A stretch of DNA of 64,000 nt. Origin: Dastarcus helophoroides (taxonomy: Eukaryota > Arthropoda > Insecta > Coleoptera > Bothrideridae). The notes beneath the pieces are model-generated. The model was not told the DNA's origin, made no database searches, and worked only from the letters and a program-made list of their open reading frames with translations. The stretch is taken from NCBI GenBank assembly GCA_028583605.1, contig CM053329.1, positions 38,655,161-38,719,160 of the forward strand. The letters are read 5' to 3'. Numbering within the stretch: the stretch's first letter is position 1; each line of letters opens with the position of its first letter. A program made the position numbers and the translations under genes. Of the stretch, positions 11,617-25,600 are shown one piece after another.

Positions 11617-14600
11617 ATTTTGAGAAGTGCAAAGCATTTTTTTTATTAACTTTTAATAAAAATGTACCAGAAAAGTGATTGAAAATGGAGGTCCTTGAAT
11701 TTAAATATTTTTTAGCCTCAACATTTTTTCATAACTATTAAACTTGATTAACGATAAAAACGCAACAAAATTTAAAAAATTTTTACAAAGTAAGGGTTAA
11801 AAATGTTAATTATTTCAACATTTTTTGACTAAGCATACGAAAACCAGGGGCTAAATATCTCCAAATTTTTGTTTGTTTTTCATAAGGTATACGGACTTTA
11901 ATTTTTTTTTTTCAGTAATTTTATTATTAAATTATTTTAGATTATTTAACTATCTTTAATTTAACTGATTTCTTAGCCTTGTGCAATTTTTTTTGCTGAT
12001 TTATCATAATTTAAGCCAAAAAAGTCATTTTAGATATTGATAATCAATAACTGGTAAAAGACATGGAAGGAAAAATGTGAGTATGGTTTTGAGAAGTGCA
12101 AAGCATTCTCTTTCATTGAATGTTACTAACAAGTACCAGCAAATTCTTGAATTCTTGAATTTAAATTTATTTAGCCTCAACAGTCTTTGACTAATCATAC
12201 GAAAACCACAGGCTAAATCTTTCTCCAAATTTTTGTTTATTTTTCATAAGGTATACGGACTTCGAAGATTTTTTTTCAGTGATTTTATCATTAAACTATT
12301 CTAGAATATTTGATTATCTTTAATTTGATTGATTTCTCAGCCTTGTGTAATGATTTTTCGCTAAGTTATCACAATTTAAGCCAAAAAAGTAATTTTTGAG
12401 TTTGGTTATCAATAACTCCTGAAATGAGGATGGTATGGAAAATGCAAGTAGGGTTTTAAGAAGTGCAAAACATTCTCTTTTATGAACTGTTAACAAATAA
12501 GTACCAGAAAATTGATTGAGAAAGGAGACTGTTAAATTTAAACTTTTTAGCCTCAACCGTCTGTGATTAATCATACGAAAACCACGGGCTGAACATTTTT
12601 CAAAATTTTTGTTCGTTTTTGATAAGGTATACGAACTTAAGCAAATTTTTTTTAGTAATTTTATCATTAAGCTATTCTAGATTATTTAATTATCTTTAAT
12701 TTGATTGGTTTCCCAGCCTTGTGCAAACATTTTTCGCTGAAGTATCGTTATTTAAGCCAAAAAAGTCATTTTTGAGTTAGAATTTGATGATTAATAACTC
12801 GTGAAATCAGTTGGTATGAAAAATGTGAGTAGGGTTTTGAGATGTGCAAAGCATTCTCTTTTTTACCTGTCGATAAAAAAGTACCAGAAAAGTGACTGAA
12901 AATGCAGGTTCTTGAATTTAAATTATTTTAGCCTCAACATTTTTTGCCTAATCAAACAAAACCGTGGGCTAAATATTTCTCCAAATTTTTCTTTATTTTT
13001 TATAAGGTATACGGACTGAAAAGATTTTTTTTTGGTGATTTTATCATTAAACTATTCTAAATTATTTAATTATCTTTAATTTGATTGGTTTCCCAGCCTT
13101 GTGCAATGTTTTTTTTGCTAAATTATTACAATTTAAGCCAAAAAAGTCATTTTTTTGTTTGGTAATCAATAACTCCTGAAATGAGATGGTATGGAAAACG
13201 CGAGTAGGGTTTTGAGTAGTACAAAGCATTTTCTTTTAATAACTGTTTTAAAAACTACTAGAAAATTGATTAAAAATGAGGGCTCTTAAATTTAATTTTT
13301 TTAGCCTTAACAGTCTTTGACTAATCATACGAAAACCACGGGCTGAACATTTTTCAAAATTTTTGTTTATTTTCAATAGGGTCCGCGGACTTTAATGATT
13401 TTATTTCAATGGTCTTTTTTTAAACTATTTTAGCCTAATTAATTATCTTTAATTTGAATGGTTTTCCAGCCTTGTGCAATGATTTTTTCTTTAATTATCG
13501 ATATTTAAGCCAAAAAAGTCGTTTTTGAGTTTGGTAAACAATAACTCGTAAAATGAAATGGTACGAAAAATGCTAGTAGGCTTTTGAGTAGTGCAAAGCA
13601 TCCTCTTTTATTAACTGTTTATAAAAACTACCAGAAAATTGATTGGAAATGAGGGCTCTTGAATATAATTTTTTTTAGCCTTAGCAGTCTTTGACTAATC
13701 ATACGAAAACCACGGGCTGAACATTTTTCCAAATTTTTGTTTATTTTTGATAAGGTCCACTGATAAAAATTACTTTAGTTATCTTATTACAAAATTATTT
13801 TAGCCTATTTAGCTATCTCTAACTTCATTGGTTTTCCAGACTTGTGCAATGATTTTTTTGCTGAATTATCGTTGTTTAAACCAAAAAAGTCATTTTTGAG
13901 TTTGGTAATCAATAACTTGTGAAATGAGATGGTACAGAATGTGCGAGTAGAGTTTTGAGAAGTAAAAAGTGTTCTGTTTTATTAATTCTACCAGAAAATT
14001 GATTAAAAATAGAGGTTCCTGAGTTTAAATTTCTTTAGCCTTAATAGTTTCCAAGTAATCATAAGAAAATTATTGACTGAATATTTTTCCAAATGTTTGT
14101 TAACTTTTGATAAGGCCTTCGGACTTCAATATTTTTTTTAGTGATTTTATTGTTAAACTGTTCTAGCTTATTTACTTATTATTAATTTGACTAGTATCTT
14201 ACCCCTGTAAAATGTTTTTCCGACGAATTATCGTTATTTAAAACAAAAAACTCATTTTTGAGTTTGGTAATTAATAATTCCTGAAATGAGATGGTATGGA
14301 AAATGCGAGTAAGGTTTTGAGCAGTGCAAAGCATTCTCTTATATTAACTGTTTATAAAAATTACCAGAAAATTGATTAAGAATGGGGGCTCTTGAATTTA
14401 AATTTATTTAGCCTCAACAGTCTTTGACTAATCGTACAAAAACCACGGGCTTAACATTTTTCAAAATTTTTGTTTAATTTTGATAGGGTATACAGATGTT
14501 AGTGATTTTTTTCATTAATCCTATCATTGGAATATTCTAGCATATTTAATTGTCTTTAATTTGACTAGTTTTCCAGCCTTGTGCAATGATTTTTTGCTGA

Positions 14601-14902
14601 ATTATCGTTGTTTAAACCAAAAAGTCATTTTTGAGTTTGGTAACCAATAACTTGAGAAATGAGATGGTACAGATTGTGGGAGTAAAGTTTTGAGAAGTAA
14701 AAAGTGTTCTGTTTTACTAATTCTACCAGAAAATTGATTGAAAAGAGAGGTTCCTGAGTTTAAATTTCTTTAGCCTTAATAGTTTCTAAGTAATCATAAG
14801 AAAATTATTGACTGAATATTTTTCCAAATGTTTGTTAACTTTTGATAAGGTCTTCGGACTTAAACATTTTTATTACTGATTTTATTAATAAATTGTTCTA
14901 GC

Positions 14903-14947
<45 letters not shown>

Positions 14948-15200
14948 TTGACCGGTATCTTACCCCTGTAAAATGTTTTTCTGCCGAATTATCGTTATTT
15001 AAAACAAAAAAGTCATTTTTGAGTTTGGTAATAATTATCCTGGAAAATATCGATGATACAGAAAATACACCAAGGGTTTTGAAAACTACAAAGCATTTTC
15101 TTTCATTACCCTTTAATAAAAAATTACGAGAAAATTTATTGAAAATGGAGACTCAAAAATTCTGTAATTAAGGATTCCCTGATTGCCAAATTTTCACTTC
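11617..15200 (+). repeat. Satellite A, right block
   Basis: Same monomer and orientation as the left block. The GCCAAAAAAGTCAT landmark or variants recur at about 12014, 12388, 12747, 13137, 13508, 13878, 14248, 14608 and 15001. The last units are more diverged and fade out near 15.2 kb. Confidence 0.92.
14907..14945. repeat. (ATT)n microsatellite inside satellite A
   Basis: About 13 uninterrupted TTA/ATT triplets at the place where other monomers read TTATTATTAATTTGAC, so it is a local triplet expansion within one unit. Confidence 0.9.
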
Positions 15201-16485
15201 TTTTTCAATCAACGTTTTTTGTATCAAAAAAAAAGTTTTCTTAAAAATCAATAACTGTGACTTGTAGAAAATTCTTTGGAGTTTTTAAAACTTTACTTGC
15301 GTTTTTCCTACGATTATTATTTCTTTAGTTATTGATTTCCAAAACGAAAAGTGGTTTGATTGTTTTGAACAACATTGATTAAACGAAAAATCATTATACA
15401 AGGCTCAAAAACATCTCAACTTAAAGAGAATTGACATATCTAAGAGAGCTTTATAATGGAATTACTAAAAAAAATTATTGAAGTCTGTGGAACTTTTTCA
15501 AGATAAATAAAAATTTGGAAAAAATGTTGGCCCATGGGTTCTTACGATTAGTCAAAAACAAGCGAGTTCAAAAATGTGGATCGCAAGAGATTTATAAAAT
15601 AGAATTTTTCAGTTTCAATTTGTTTATTCTCTAAGACTAGTTTTCATAAATTCTTCTTCAAGTTTTCATAAAGTTACACCCTTTTGAAAATTATATTAAA
15701 ATTTTGGGAATTTCCCTCCAAAGTTTGTGCCTCTAAAATCAATTAACGACTCCTAATTTATCTTCAAGTTGTGAATTCTAGTCTTCGACAGGACGAAGAA
15801 GAGCAGGTTAAACAATTCACTTGGTTGTCTAGCTCGTCGTCGTCGGAAAAATTTCTAGGTCGTTTTTATTCCTGCTTCGTTTTAACGGCTACTCATGAAA
15901 TTTTAAAGCGACACGCACTCTTCTAGTTGTCGTGTGAGATTTTTCAGCACAACATTACCTATATTTATTTATTGCTTTTACGTAGCACTTTCATGTGTGT
16001 AATCAATTTCATTTGCATATTTTACGACTCGACCGAACAGCTTACAAAATTGATTCGCTTTTAAGGCTGGAGAAGACGGCGATGTTCGTTTTATTTATAA
16101 GCGAATCGTGCATTAGATGACTTTACAGGTTCTGCATATGAATTCTAAATCGTTAAGTAATTTTTTTTTGAATTAAACGTCTTGTGAAAAATTCTAATGA
16201 AAATTATATGAAGCTCTAGCGAACTCAAAATTAAAACCAATAATTCCCATAAGTTTTCATTCATATAACCCATGACCCATCGAAATGGGTTGTGAAACTG
16301 ACAGAATCACTGACAGATAATATTTCAGAATGATTCCGGCTCAAGCTAGCTCTGAATTTAGTCTCAAGCCAAAAATATTCCATTGGCAACATTTTGCCCC
16401 ACTTCGCTTTTATATAGCGATTTATTCCACTTTTATCAATTTTCTAAACCTAATTCAGTTATGAATGTTTTACTGAATAATACTA
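15201..16485. other. Unique sequence, no gene recognised
   Basis: 15.2-15.75 kb still has scattered satellite-like words. From about 15.78 kb the DNA is balanced in composition (near 15780-16110 and 16260-16400) and looks single-copy, but I find no long open frame with splice sites. Regulatory or intronic DNA is possible. Confidence 0.5.
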
Positions 16486-16835
16486 TCAGACATTTTTTAA
16501 ACTAACATTTGGATTTTTCTTCTGAATAGTCCGATCGTCAAGCCGGGAAAAATGGTGGATGCGCAAGAATTTGTTGTTGGAATATATTTTAATCGAAGTT
16601 AACTCATTAGATGTTTCTTTCTTATTCTTCTTCTTTTTCACTTCAGGTTTTAGGCATTATTACCTGTTACGATACCCAAATGTTTCTTTTTATTGTTTTT
16701 TAGAGAAGACAGCAGTATTGACAGAGTTTTTATTAGAATTAGACTAACCATAGGTATAAGTTTTACTTGAAATTTTAGAGCTCTGTATACGTTAGGATCT
16801 TCAAATAAATCTTCTTGTGGATTTAGATTTTTCAT
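16486..16835 (-). pseudogene. Possible broken coding region, two overlapping minus-strand frames
   Basis: Not recognised. The first frame (16835 to 16650) begins MKNLNPQEDLFEDPNVYR and ends LGIVTGNNA-stop. The second, shifted by one base, is open from about 16664 to the stop at 16486-16488 and includes KPEVKKKKNKKETSNE and FLRIHHFSRLDDRTIQ. Together they give about 115 residues with a mixed N-terminal half and a lysine-rich, then basic, tail. The residue mix is more protein-like than the Phe/Lys/Asn-only peptides of nearby A/T-rich DNA. The GTAACAG|GTAATA junction near the shift also looks like a splice donor, so these could be two unrelated frames or an exon edge. The opposite strand has good polypyrimidine acceptors (16646, 16703), which may only reflect the lysine codons. 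Confidence 0.3.
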
Positions 16836-17160
16836 AGAAGTTTTGAATATTATGGAGGAATTTCAAATTATAAGTTATTTCGTCATTTAAGTTTTAATTT
16901 GAAAAAAAAAATAGTTACGAAAGAAATATTTTTTTTAAATGAAATGTCAAATTGAAATTTAAATTTTTTTCAATATTTTTTAAATTTCTTCTTAACCAAA
17001 AGATTTTGGCAATATTTCTTTCAAAATGCCAGATATTTTTCTGGAAATTTCGACTTCACAACGCAAATATTCATCAACAATCCATGGGCGTTTTCTCCGT
17101 AGAAGTTAGGGAAGCACAACTTCATTTGCAGATGGAACAAATTACCACTTTAAAAAAAAA
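16836..17160. other. A/T-rich DNA, no gene seen
   Basis: Low-complexity AAATTT-type sequence leads up to the first MITE copy. Nothing else is visible. Confidence 0.5.
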
Positions 17161-17412
17161 AATTGAAACACAAATCTTGTCCCCTAAGACCAGGAAAGAT
17201 TAAAAAACACAACGAACGTTGCTCTAATGCATTTCGACAGCCAAGCTATCATCTTCAGGGATATACTCTCTCAGTATCTCTCTGAAGATGATAACTTGGC
17301 TGTCCAAACGCGTTAGAGCAACCTTTGTTGTGTTTTTAATCTTTTTTTGGCTTCAGGGGACAAGATTTGTATTTCAATTTTTAAAGATAACCAAGGACCA
17401 GTCCGCTCCACC
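17161..17412. mobile_element. Foldback MITE copy 1
   Basis: Inverted arms carry the family words CTTGTCCCCT, GATTAAAAAACACAAC, GTTGCTCTAA, GACAGCCAAGCTATCATC and their complements, around a short centre near 17260-17280. The right end reads ACCAAGGACCAGTCCGCTCC; the left end lacks this outermost part and starts at AATTGAAACACAAATCTTG. No transposase is present, so it is non-autonomous. The class is not known. Confidence 0.85.
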
Positions 17413-18445
17413 AAAACCACTACTTTTTTATTACAAAAAAGAAGAAACAGGAAACAAAAAACCAATTTCTAAGTTCAATTTTCCTAATACTTAGAAGCCA
17501 ATAAATATGTGACAAAACTTATTTTTTAGTTTTCAATTCTAAGGAGCTTAAACTATTGGGAAATTGGGAATTTTTGCGAAAAATTTTAAGAAAAAGTTGT
17601 GGCTAAGATGACAATTTGACGGATAAGATAGGACGGATAATTTTTTGGCTATTTGGCAACTCTACTTTTAATTCCTACTTAAAACTGAAATTATTATTTC
17701 TTTATCTCGAATGTGAATCCCAGAGAGAAAAGTTAAAACTTTTGGAAAAAGTTTATATTTTGAGCTAAAATAAGAAAAGGAAGAAGAATATTTATTGAAA
17801 AAAATCGTTAATCTTTCGACTCTAATCTCCCATGTTTTTTCTATAAATCTTGAGCAAACAATCTTCCAGATGTCATAAAAACTCAGAATTTAAACAAAAT
17901 ATTGGGTTTTTTTTCAGACCTTCCAGTTTATTTAAAAATTTCGAATTTCTTTTTTAATTTTGATCGAAATTTCAACCAGTTCGCTGAACGTTTTCCAATT
18001 CAAAAATTTGAAAAATATTTTAACTGAAAAATTTAAATATTTGTTTACAAATTTCAAAATTAAAGTCGAAATTTCAAGTAAACTAATCGAAAAAATATTG
18101 AATACACAATTTGCAAAATATCGTGTGGAATGGCTTCAAGCTGGAGTTTCTAAATATTAACTTAGATTTGAAATTTTCGTTTTCATTTTGGAAATTTGAC
18201 GTTAAATAAACTCAAAATTGTGGAAAAATATCTTATTAAATTCCGAAGTGTTTATCACTTTTATTTAAACAATGTTAAATTCGAATTTTCTTTATGTTAA
18301 TAATTACGACGTTTATCAAAATCTGTTTTTTTTGAAGTTTTGAAGATCTTCACGAGATTACTTTAAAATGAAAATTTCGAAAAATATTTTTGTAAAAAGT
18401 TTTATTCACTTTAACCACTAGGGCCTCAATCTTAATCTTGAATTT
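17413..18445. other. A/T-rich low-complexity DNA, no gene seen
   Basis: From about 17.9 kb it consists of degenerate AAATTTCGA/TCGAAATTT words. Open frames here give Phe/Lys/Ile/Asn-rich peptides only. Confidence 0.5.
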
Positions 18446-18592
18446 TTGGTGGAACGGATTGGTCCTTGGCTATCTTCAAAAATTGAAATACAGAACTTGT
18501 CCCTTGAAACCGAGAAAGATTAAAAAACACAACAAAGGATGCTCCCTTATTGTGTTTTTTAATTTTTCTTGGTTTCTAAGGACAAGTTCTGT
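18446..18592. mobile_element. Foldback MITE copy 2 (internally deleted)
   Basis: Starts GGTGGAACGGATTGGTCC, runs through AACTTGTCCC and GATTAAAAAACACAACAAAG, and turns back almost at once into TGTGTTTTTTAATTTTTCTT and GGACAAGTTCT. The central TCGACAGCCAAGCT segment is missing, and the right end is truncated before GGACCAGTCC. Confidence 0.82.
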
Positions 18593-19690
18593 TAATCTCA
18601 AAATTTTAAATTTAAACTCTTTAAATCTTCAAGGAGAACAATGGGAAATTCAAAACTTTTTTCCAACATCTTTAGACTTTGATGTTATAAATTTAAACTC
18701 TTTAAATCTTTATAGTGAATAATGAGAAATTCAAATCATTTTTCCCACCATTATTTCTGGAATTTTATCTTCAATAACAAATATTTAATTCAAAAGTGGC
18801 AAAATATGTTCCAATTTGAAATTCTGGTTAGAAAATCGAGATTTCAAAATCAAGTTAAATTCTTGAAGTTTTTTTATACTATTTTTCTAATTTGATTTAA
18901 AGAAAGTATAAAAAATTTGACGTCAAAGATTAAAGTTTTTACAATAATCTAAAATTTGAGGACAAACCATATTTAAAAAACTGGAAATTTGGAAAAAATT
19001 GGAAACAGTGAAATTTAAAATTTTAGAAGTGCCAATATTTTCAAATAAAATCAAAATTTTTAAATCAGATTTAAAAATAAAATGAAATTTCAAAAATTTT
19101 GAATCAAAAAAAAGATAATCAAAATGGCAAAATTTCGAAAAAAATTGAAATCTCGAAAAATGCCGATATTTCGAAAGATAACATCTTTCAAGAAAAACTA
19201 ATTTAAATTTGACAAAGAATTGAATCGTTTTGTAAAAAGTGAAAATATTTGCAAAAAAAGCGAAAATATATTTAAAAAAAACTTCGAAAGTTAACATTTT
19301 CCAAAAAAGTAGAATTTTGCAAAAAAGCTCCAATTTTTCAAATAAGATGAAAATCGACAAAAAAAATCAAATTTTCTTTTAAAAACTGCAATTTTCATAA
19401 GTCAAAATTTTGAAAAAGTTAAAAACATATCAAAAAGTCGAAAATTCGAGAATCGAAATTTTTAAAGTCGACATTTATAAAAAACCAAGATTTTGAAAAA
19501 AGCGAAATTTTTTAAAAACAGAAATTTATAACAAAGTTAACATTTCGAGAAAAAGCCAAAATATTGAAAAAAATCAAAATTTTCAAAAGAAACTCAATTA
19601 TGAAGTGACCATTTTAAAGAAATTTAAAATTTTAAATGTATTTAAATTTTTAAAAATGATATCGAAGTGTTTTTTCTTAGCTTGCAATTT
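18593..19690. repeat. A/T-rich low-complexity DNA of the TCGAAATTTT type
   Basis: Degenerate short words (CGAAATTTT, AAAAAGTCGAAA) without a fixed period. A short direct repeat with TTTAAACTCTTTAAATCTT lies near 18608 and 18690. The 145-residue minus-strand open frame here is almost only Phe, Leu, Lys, Ile and Ser and is not credible as a gene. Confidence 0.6.
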
Positions 19691-22600
19691 TAAAAAGGTC
19701 ATAAATGTATAATTTTTAAATATGAACTATAAAGCGAGACTTCTACCATATTCAAGAAGGCTAAAATAGCATAGGAACCCAATAGGGCATCTCGACGTGT
19801 AACAAAGAGCCTTAAAGTAAATTTGATGAACAAAGGTGCTTGAGTTTCAATAAGTGACCAAACTTGAGGCAACTGGAAGCTCTTGAGGGTTTTGAGAAGC
19901 AAAGAGTTTTCTCTAAAAGCAAATAGCCTTCTCGAGAAATCCCTCTAGTAGAAAATTACGAAACGAAAGAAGTCTTTCAAAAATTTTTAGAAATAATTTT
20001 CTACAAAAAGTGGCGAAAAAATCTAGAGAAGCCTAGAGCCTTCTCGAGAAGCAAAAAGTCTTCTCAATAAGGCATACGCCTGCTTGAGAAGCAAATAGCC
20101 TTTTCAAGAAATCTCTTCAGTAGGGAATCACGAAATGAAAGAAGTCTTTAGAAGTTTAAGGAAGACTGAATCTATAAATCTGGTAGGAAATATCCCAAGA
20201 AGCAAGGAGCCTTCTTGAAAAGGAAATATTCTTTTTAAGAAGAAAGCGCCTTTTCAAGAAGAAAAAATCTAGAGAAGCAAAGAGCTTTCTCGAGAAGCGA
20301 AGAGCTGTCTCGAGAAGCAAAGAGCTTTCCCAAGAAGCAAAGAGCTTTCTCGACAAGCAAAGAGCTTTCTCGAGAAGCAAAGAGCTTTCTTAAAAAGCAA
20401 AGAGCTTTCTCGAGAAGCAAAAAGTATTCCCAGGAAGGCAAACGCTAGCTTGAAATGCAAATAGCCTTTTCCAGAAAACTCTTCACCATATTCAAGAAGG
20501 CTAAAACAGTATAGGAACCCAATTGGGCATCTCGACGTGAAACAAAGAGCCTTAAGGTGAATTTGTTGAAAAAAGGGGCTTGAGTTTCACCAGGATTATA
20601 AACGGTGACCAAACTTGAGGAAACTGGAAGCTCTTGAGGGTTTTAAGAAGCAAAGAGTCTTCTCTAAAAGCAAATAGCCTTCTCAAGAAATTTCCTCAGT
20701 AGAAAATTACGAAACGAAAGAAGTCTTTTAAAAATTATAAAAAATTAAATTTTCTACAAAAGGTGACAAGAACAATGTGGAGAAAAAATCTAGAGAAGCC
20801 TAGAGCCTTCTCGAGAAGCAAACAGTCTTCTCGAGAAGGCAAACGCCTGCTCGAGAAGCAAATAGACTTTTCAAAAAATCTCTTCAGTAGAAAATCACGA
20901 AATAAAAGAAGTCTTTAGAAGTTTAAGGAAGACTGAATCTATAAATCTGGTAGGAAATATCCCAAGAAGCAAGGAGGCTTCTTGAAAAGAAAATATTCTT
21001 TTTAAGAAGAAAGCGCTTTTCAAGAAGAAAAAATTTAGAGAAGCAAAGAGCTTTCTCGAGAAACAAAGAGCTTTCTCAAGACGCAAAGAGCTTTCTCGAG
21101 AAGCAAAGAGCTTTCTCGAGAAGCAAAGAGCTTTCTTGAGAAGCAAAGAGCTTTCTCGAGAAGCAAAGAGTATTCCCAGGAAGGCAAACGCCAGCTTGAA
21201 ATGCAAATAGCCTTTTCAACAAAACCCTCCACCATATTCAAGAAGGCTAAAACAGTATAGGAACCCAATTGGGCATCTCGACGTGAAACAAAGAGCCTTA
21301 AGGTGAATTTGTTGAAAAAAGGGGCTTGAGTTTCACCAGGATTATAAATGGTGACCAAACTTGAGGCAACTGGAAGCTCTTGAGGGTTTTAAGAAGCAAA
21401 GAGTCTTCTCTAAAAGCAAATAGCCTTCTCAAGAAATTTCCCCAGTAGAAAATTACGAAACGAAAGAAGTCTTTCAAAAATTATAAAAAATTAAATTTTC
21501 TACAAAAGGTGACAAGCAAAAAGTCTTTTCGAGAAGGAAAAGGCCTGCTCGAGAAGCAAATAGCTTTTTCAAGAAATCTCTCCAGTAGGGAATCATGAAA
21601 TGAAAGAAGTCTTTAGAAGTTTAAAAAAGATTAAATTTTCTATAAAACTGGCAAGAAATATCCCAAGAAGCAAGGAGCCTTCTTCAAAAAGAAATAGTCT
21701 TTTCAAGAAGGCTTAAGGAGACTACCACAATTTTCAAGAAGGCTAAAAGAGCTTAGGAATCCAATGGGGCATCTCGACATGAAACAAAGAGCCTTTAAGT
21801 AAACTTGTTGAACAAAAGTGTTTGAGCTCCACCATGATTATAAACGATGATCAAACCTGAAGAAAAAAATGTCTGCCCGAGAAGCTCGATAATTAAAAAG
21901 TCCTTCGAGCAGCAGAGAGCTTTCTCGAGAAGTTTCAAAGAGCTTCAGAACCCAATGGGCATCTCGACGTGAAACAAAGAGCATTTATGTAAACTTGTTG
22001 AACAAAATTGATCGACTTTTACCAGGATTTGAAACAATGACCAAACTTGAGGAGAAAAAAGTTTGTTCGAGAAGCAAGAAGCCTTCTCGAGAATCACAAA
22101 GCTCCCTTGGAAAGAGAGCCTTCTCCAGAAGTCTCAAAGAGTTTCAGAATCCAATGGGTACCTCGACATGAAACAAAGGACCTTTGGGTAAACTAGTTGA
22201 TCAAAAGTGCTTGAGCTTTACCAAGATTATACACGGTGACTAGACTTGAGGCAACTGGAAGGTCTTGAAACTGGCAAGAAATATCCCAAGAAGCAAAGAG
22301 CCTTCTTGAAAAGGAAATAGTCTTTTCAAGAAGCAAAGCGCCTTTTCAAGAAGGCCTAAAGAACCTACCACCATTTTCAAGAGGGCTAAAAAAAGCTTAG
22401 GAACCCAAGGAAGCATCTCAACATAAAACAAAGAGTCTTTAAGTGAATTTGTTGAACAAAAGTGTTTAAGCTTTACTAGGGTTATAAACGGTGACCAAAT
22501 TTAAAGAGGAAAAGACCTGCCTGAGAAGCGAAGAGCCTTCTCGACAATAAAAAAGCCCCTCGAGAAGCAGAAAATCTTCTCGAGAAGTTTTAAAGAGCTT

Positions 22601-25600
22601 CAGAATCCAATGGGCATCTCAACGTGAAATAAAGAGCCTTTAAGTGAACTTGTTAAACAAAAGTGCTTAAGCTCCACCAGGATTATAAACGGTGATCAAA
22701 CTTGAAGAAATAAATGCCAGCCCGAGAAGCGAAGAGCCTTCTTGATAATTAAAAAGCCCTTCGAGCAGCAGAGAGCCTTTTCGAGAAGTTTCAAAGAGCG
22801 TCAGAACCCAATGGGAATCTCAACGTGAAACAAAGAGCGTTTAGGTGAACTTGCTGAAGAAAAGTGCTTGAGCTTCACCAGGTTTATAAACGGTGATCAA
22901 ACTTAAGGAGGGAAAGGCTTGCTCGAGAAGCAAAGAGTCTTCTTGAGAATCAAAAAGCCCCCTCGAGAAGCAGAGAGCTTTCTCGAGAAGTATCAAAGAG
23001 CTTCAGAGCCCAATGGGCATCTCGACGTGAAACAAACGGCCTTTAGGTTTTGGGTCAACTAGTTGATCAAAATTGCTTGAGCTTTACCAAAACTATACAC
23101 GGTGACTAGACTTGAGGCAACTGGAAGCTCTTGAAACTGGCAAGAAATATCCCAAGAAGCAAGGAGCCTTCTTGAAAAGGAAATAGTATTTTCAAGAAGC
23201 AAAGCGTCTTTTCAAGAAGGCCTAAAGAACCTACCACCATTTTCAAGAAGGCTAAAAAAAGCTTAGGAACCCAAAGGGGCATCTCAACATAAAACAAAGA
23301 GTCTTTAAGTGAACTTGTTGAACAAAAGTGTTTAAGCTCCACTAGGAATATAAACGGTGACCAAATTTAAAGAGAAAAAGGTCTGTTCGAGAAGCAAAGA
23401 GCCTTCTCAAGAATTAAAAAGCTCCTTGAGAAGCAGAAAGTCCTTTCAAGAAGTTTCAAGGAGCTTCAGAACCCAATGGGCATCTCAACGTAAAACAAAG
23501 AGCGTTTAGGTGAACTTGTTGAACAAAAGTGCTTGAGCTTTACCAGATTTATAAACAGTGACCAAACTTAAGAAGGGAAAGGCTTGCTTAAGAAGCAAAG
23601 AGCCTTCTCGAGAATCAAAAAGCCCCCTCAAGAAATAAAGAGCCTTCTGGAGAAGTCACAAAGAGCTTCAGAGCCCAATGGGCATCCCGACGTGAAAGAA
23701 AGAGCGTTTAGGTAAACTTGTTGAACAAAAGTGCTTAAGCTTCATCAGGTTGATAAACGGTGACCAAACTTAAGAAAAAAAAGGCTTGCTCGAGAAGAAA
23801 AGGTTGTTGAACAAAATTGATCAAGTTTTACCAGAATTAGAAACGGTGACCAAATTTGAGGAGGGAAAAGCCTGCTTGAGAAGCAAGGAGCCTTCTTGAG
23901 AATCAAAAAGCTTTCTAGAGAAGCAGAGAGCCTTCTTGAGAAGTCTCAAGCTCTTTGAGCCAATGGGCACCTCGACATGAAACAAAGGGCCTTTGGATAA
24001 ACTTGCTGATCAAAAATGCTTGAGCTTCACCAAGACTATACACGGTGACTAGACTTGAGGCAACTGGAAGCTCTTGAAACTGGCAAGAAATAACCCAAGA
24101 AGCAAGGAGCCTTCTTGAAAAGAAAATAGTCTTTTCAAGAAGCAAAGCACCTTTTCAAGAAGGCTTAAAGAGACTATTACCATTTTCAAGAAGGTTAAAA
24201 GAGCTTAGGAATCCAACGGGGCATCTCAACATGAAATAAAGAGCCTTTAAGTGAACTTGTTAAACAAAAGTGCTTAAGTTCCATCAGGATTATAAACGGT
24301 GATCAAACTTAAAGAAAAAAATGCCTGCCCGAGAAGCGAAGAGCCTTCTCGATAATTAAAAAGCCCTTCGAGCAGCAGAGAGCCTTCTCGAGAAGTTTCA
24401 AAGAGCTTCAGAACCCAATGGGCATCTCAACGTGAAACAAAGAGCATTTAGGTAAACTTGTTAAAGAAAAGTGCTTGAGCTTCACCAGGTTTATAAACGG
24501 TGATCAAACTTAAGAAGGAAAAGGCTTGCTCGAGAAGCAAAGAGTCTTCTCGAGAATCAAAAAGCCGCCTCGAGAAGCAGAGAGCTTTCTCGAGAAGTCT
24601 CAAAGAGCTTCAGATCCCAATGGGCATCCCGACGTAAAAGAAAGGGCCTTTAGGTAGGTTGTTGAACAAAATTGATCGAGTTTTACCAAAATTAGAAACC
24701 AAATTTGAGAAGGGAAAAGCCTGTTTGAGAAGCAAAGAGTCTTCTCGAGAATCAAAAAGCCCCCTCGAGAAGCAGAGAGCTTTCTCGAGAAGTCTCAAAG
24801 AGTTTCAGAGTCCAATGGGCATCTCGACGTGAAACCAAGGGCCTTTAGGTAAACTTGTTGAACAAAATTGATCGACTTTTACCAGGATTAGAAACGGTGA
24901 CCAAACTTGAGGAGAAAAAAGTTTGCTCGAAAAGCAAGGAGCCTTCTCGAGAATCAAAAAGCCCCCTCGGGAAGAGAGCCTTCTCGAGAAGTCTCAAAGA
25001 GCTTCAGAACCCAACGGGCACCTCGACATGAAACAAAGGGCCTTTGAGTAAACTTGTTGATCAAAAGTGCTTGAGCTTCACCAAGACTATACACAGTGAC
25101 TAGCCTTGAGGCAACTAGAAGCTCTTGAAACTGGCAAGAAATATCCCAAGAAGCAAGGAGCCCTCTTAAAAAGGAAATAGTCTTTTTAAGAAGCAAAGCG
25201 CCTTTTCAAGAAGGCTTAAAGAGACTACCACCATTTTTAAGAAGCCTAAAAGAGCTTAGAAATCCAACGGAGCATCTCGACATAAAACAAAGAGTCTTTA
25301 AGTAAACTTGTTGAACAAAAGTGCTTGAGCTCCACCAGGATTATAAACGGCGACCAAACTTGAAGAGAAAAATGCCTGTCCGAGAAGCAAAGAGCCTTCT
25401 TGAGAATTAAAAAACCCTTCGAAAGGCAAAGAGCCTTCTCCAGAAGTTTCAAAGAGCTTTAGAACCCAATGGGCATCTCAACGTGAAACAAAGAGCGTTT
25501 AGGTGAACTTGTTGAACAAAAGTGCTTGAGCTTCACCAGGATTATAAACGGTGACCAAACTTGAAGAGAAAAAGACCTGCCCGAGAAGCAAAGAGCCTTC

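Noticed and set aside
18923..19360. 145-codon minus-strand frame
   Set aside because: Peptide consists almost wholly of Phe, Leu, Lys, Ile, Ser and Asn, as expected from A/T-rich low-complexity DNA.
20270..20440. TTCTCGAGAA motifs as heat-shock elements
   Set aside because: The TTC and GAA halves are four bases apart, not two, so the consensus spacing is not met.
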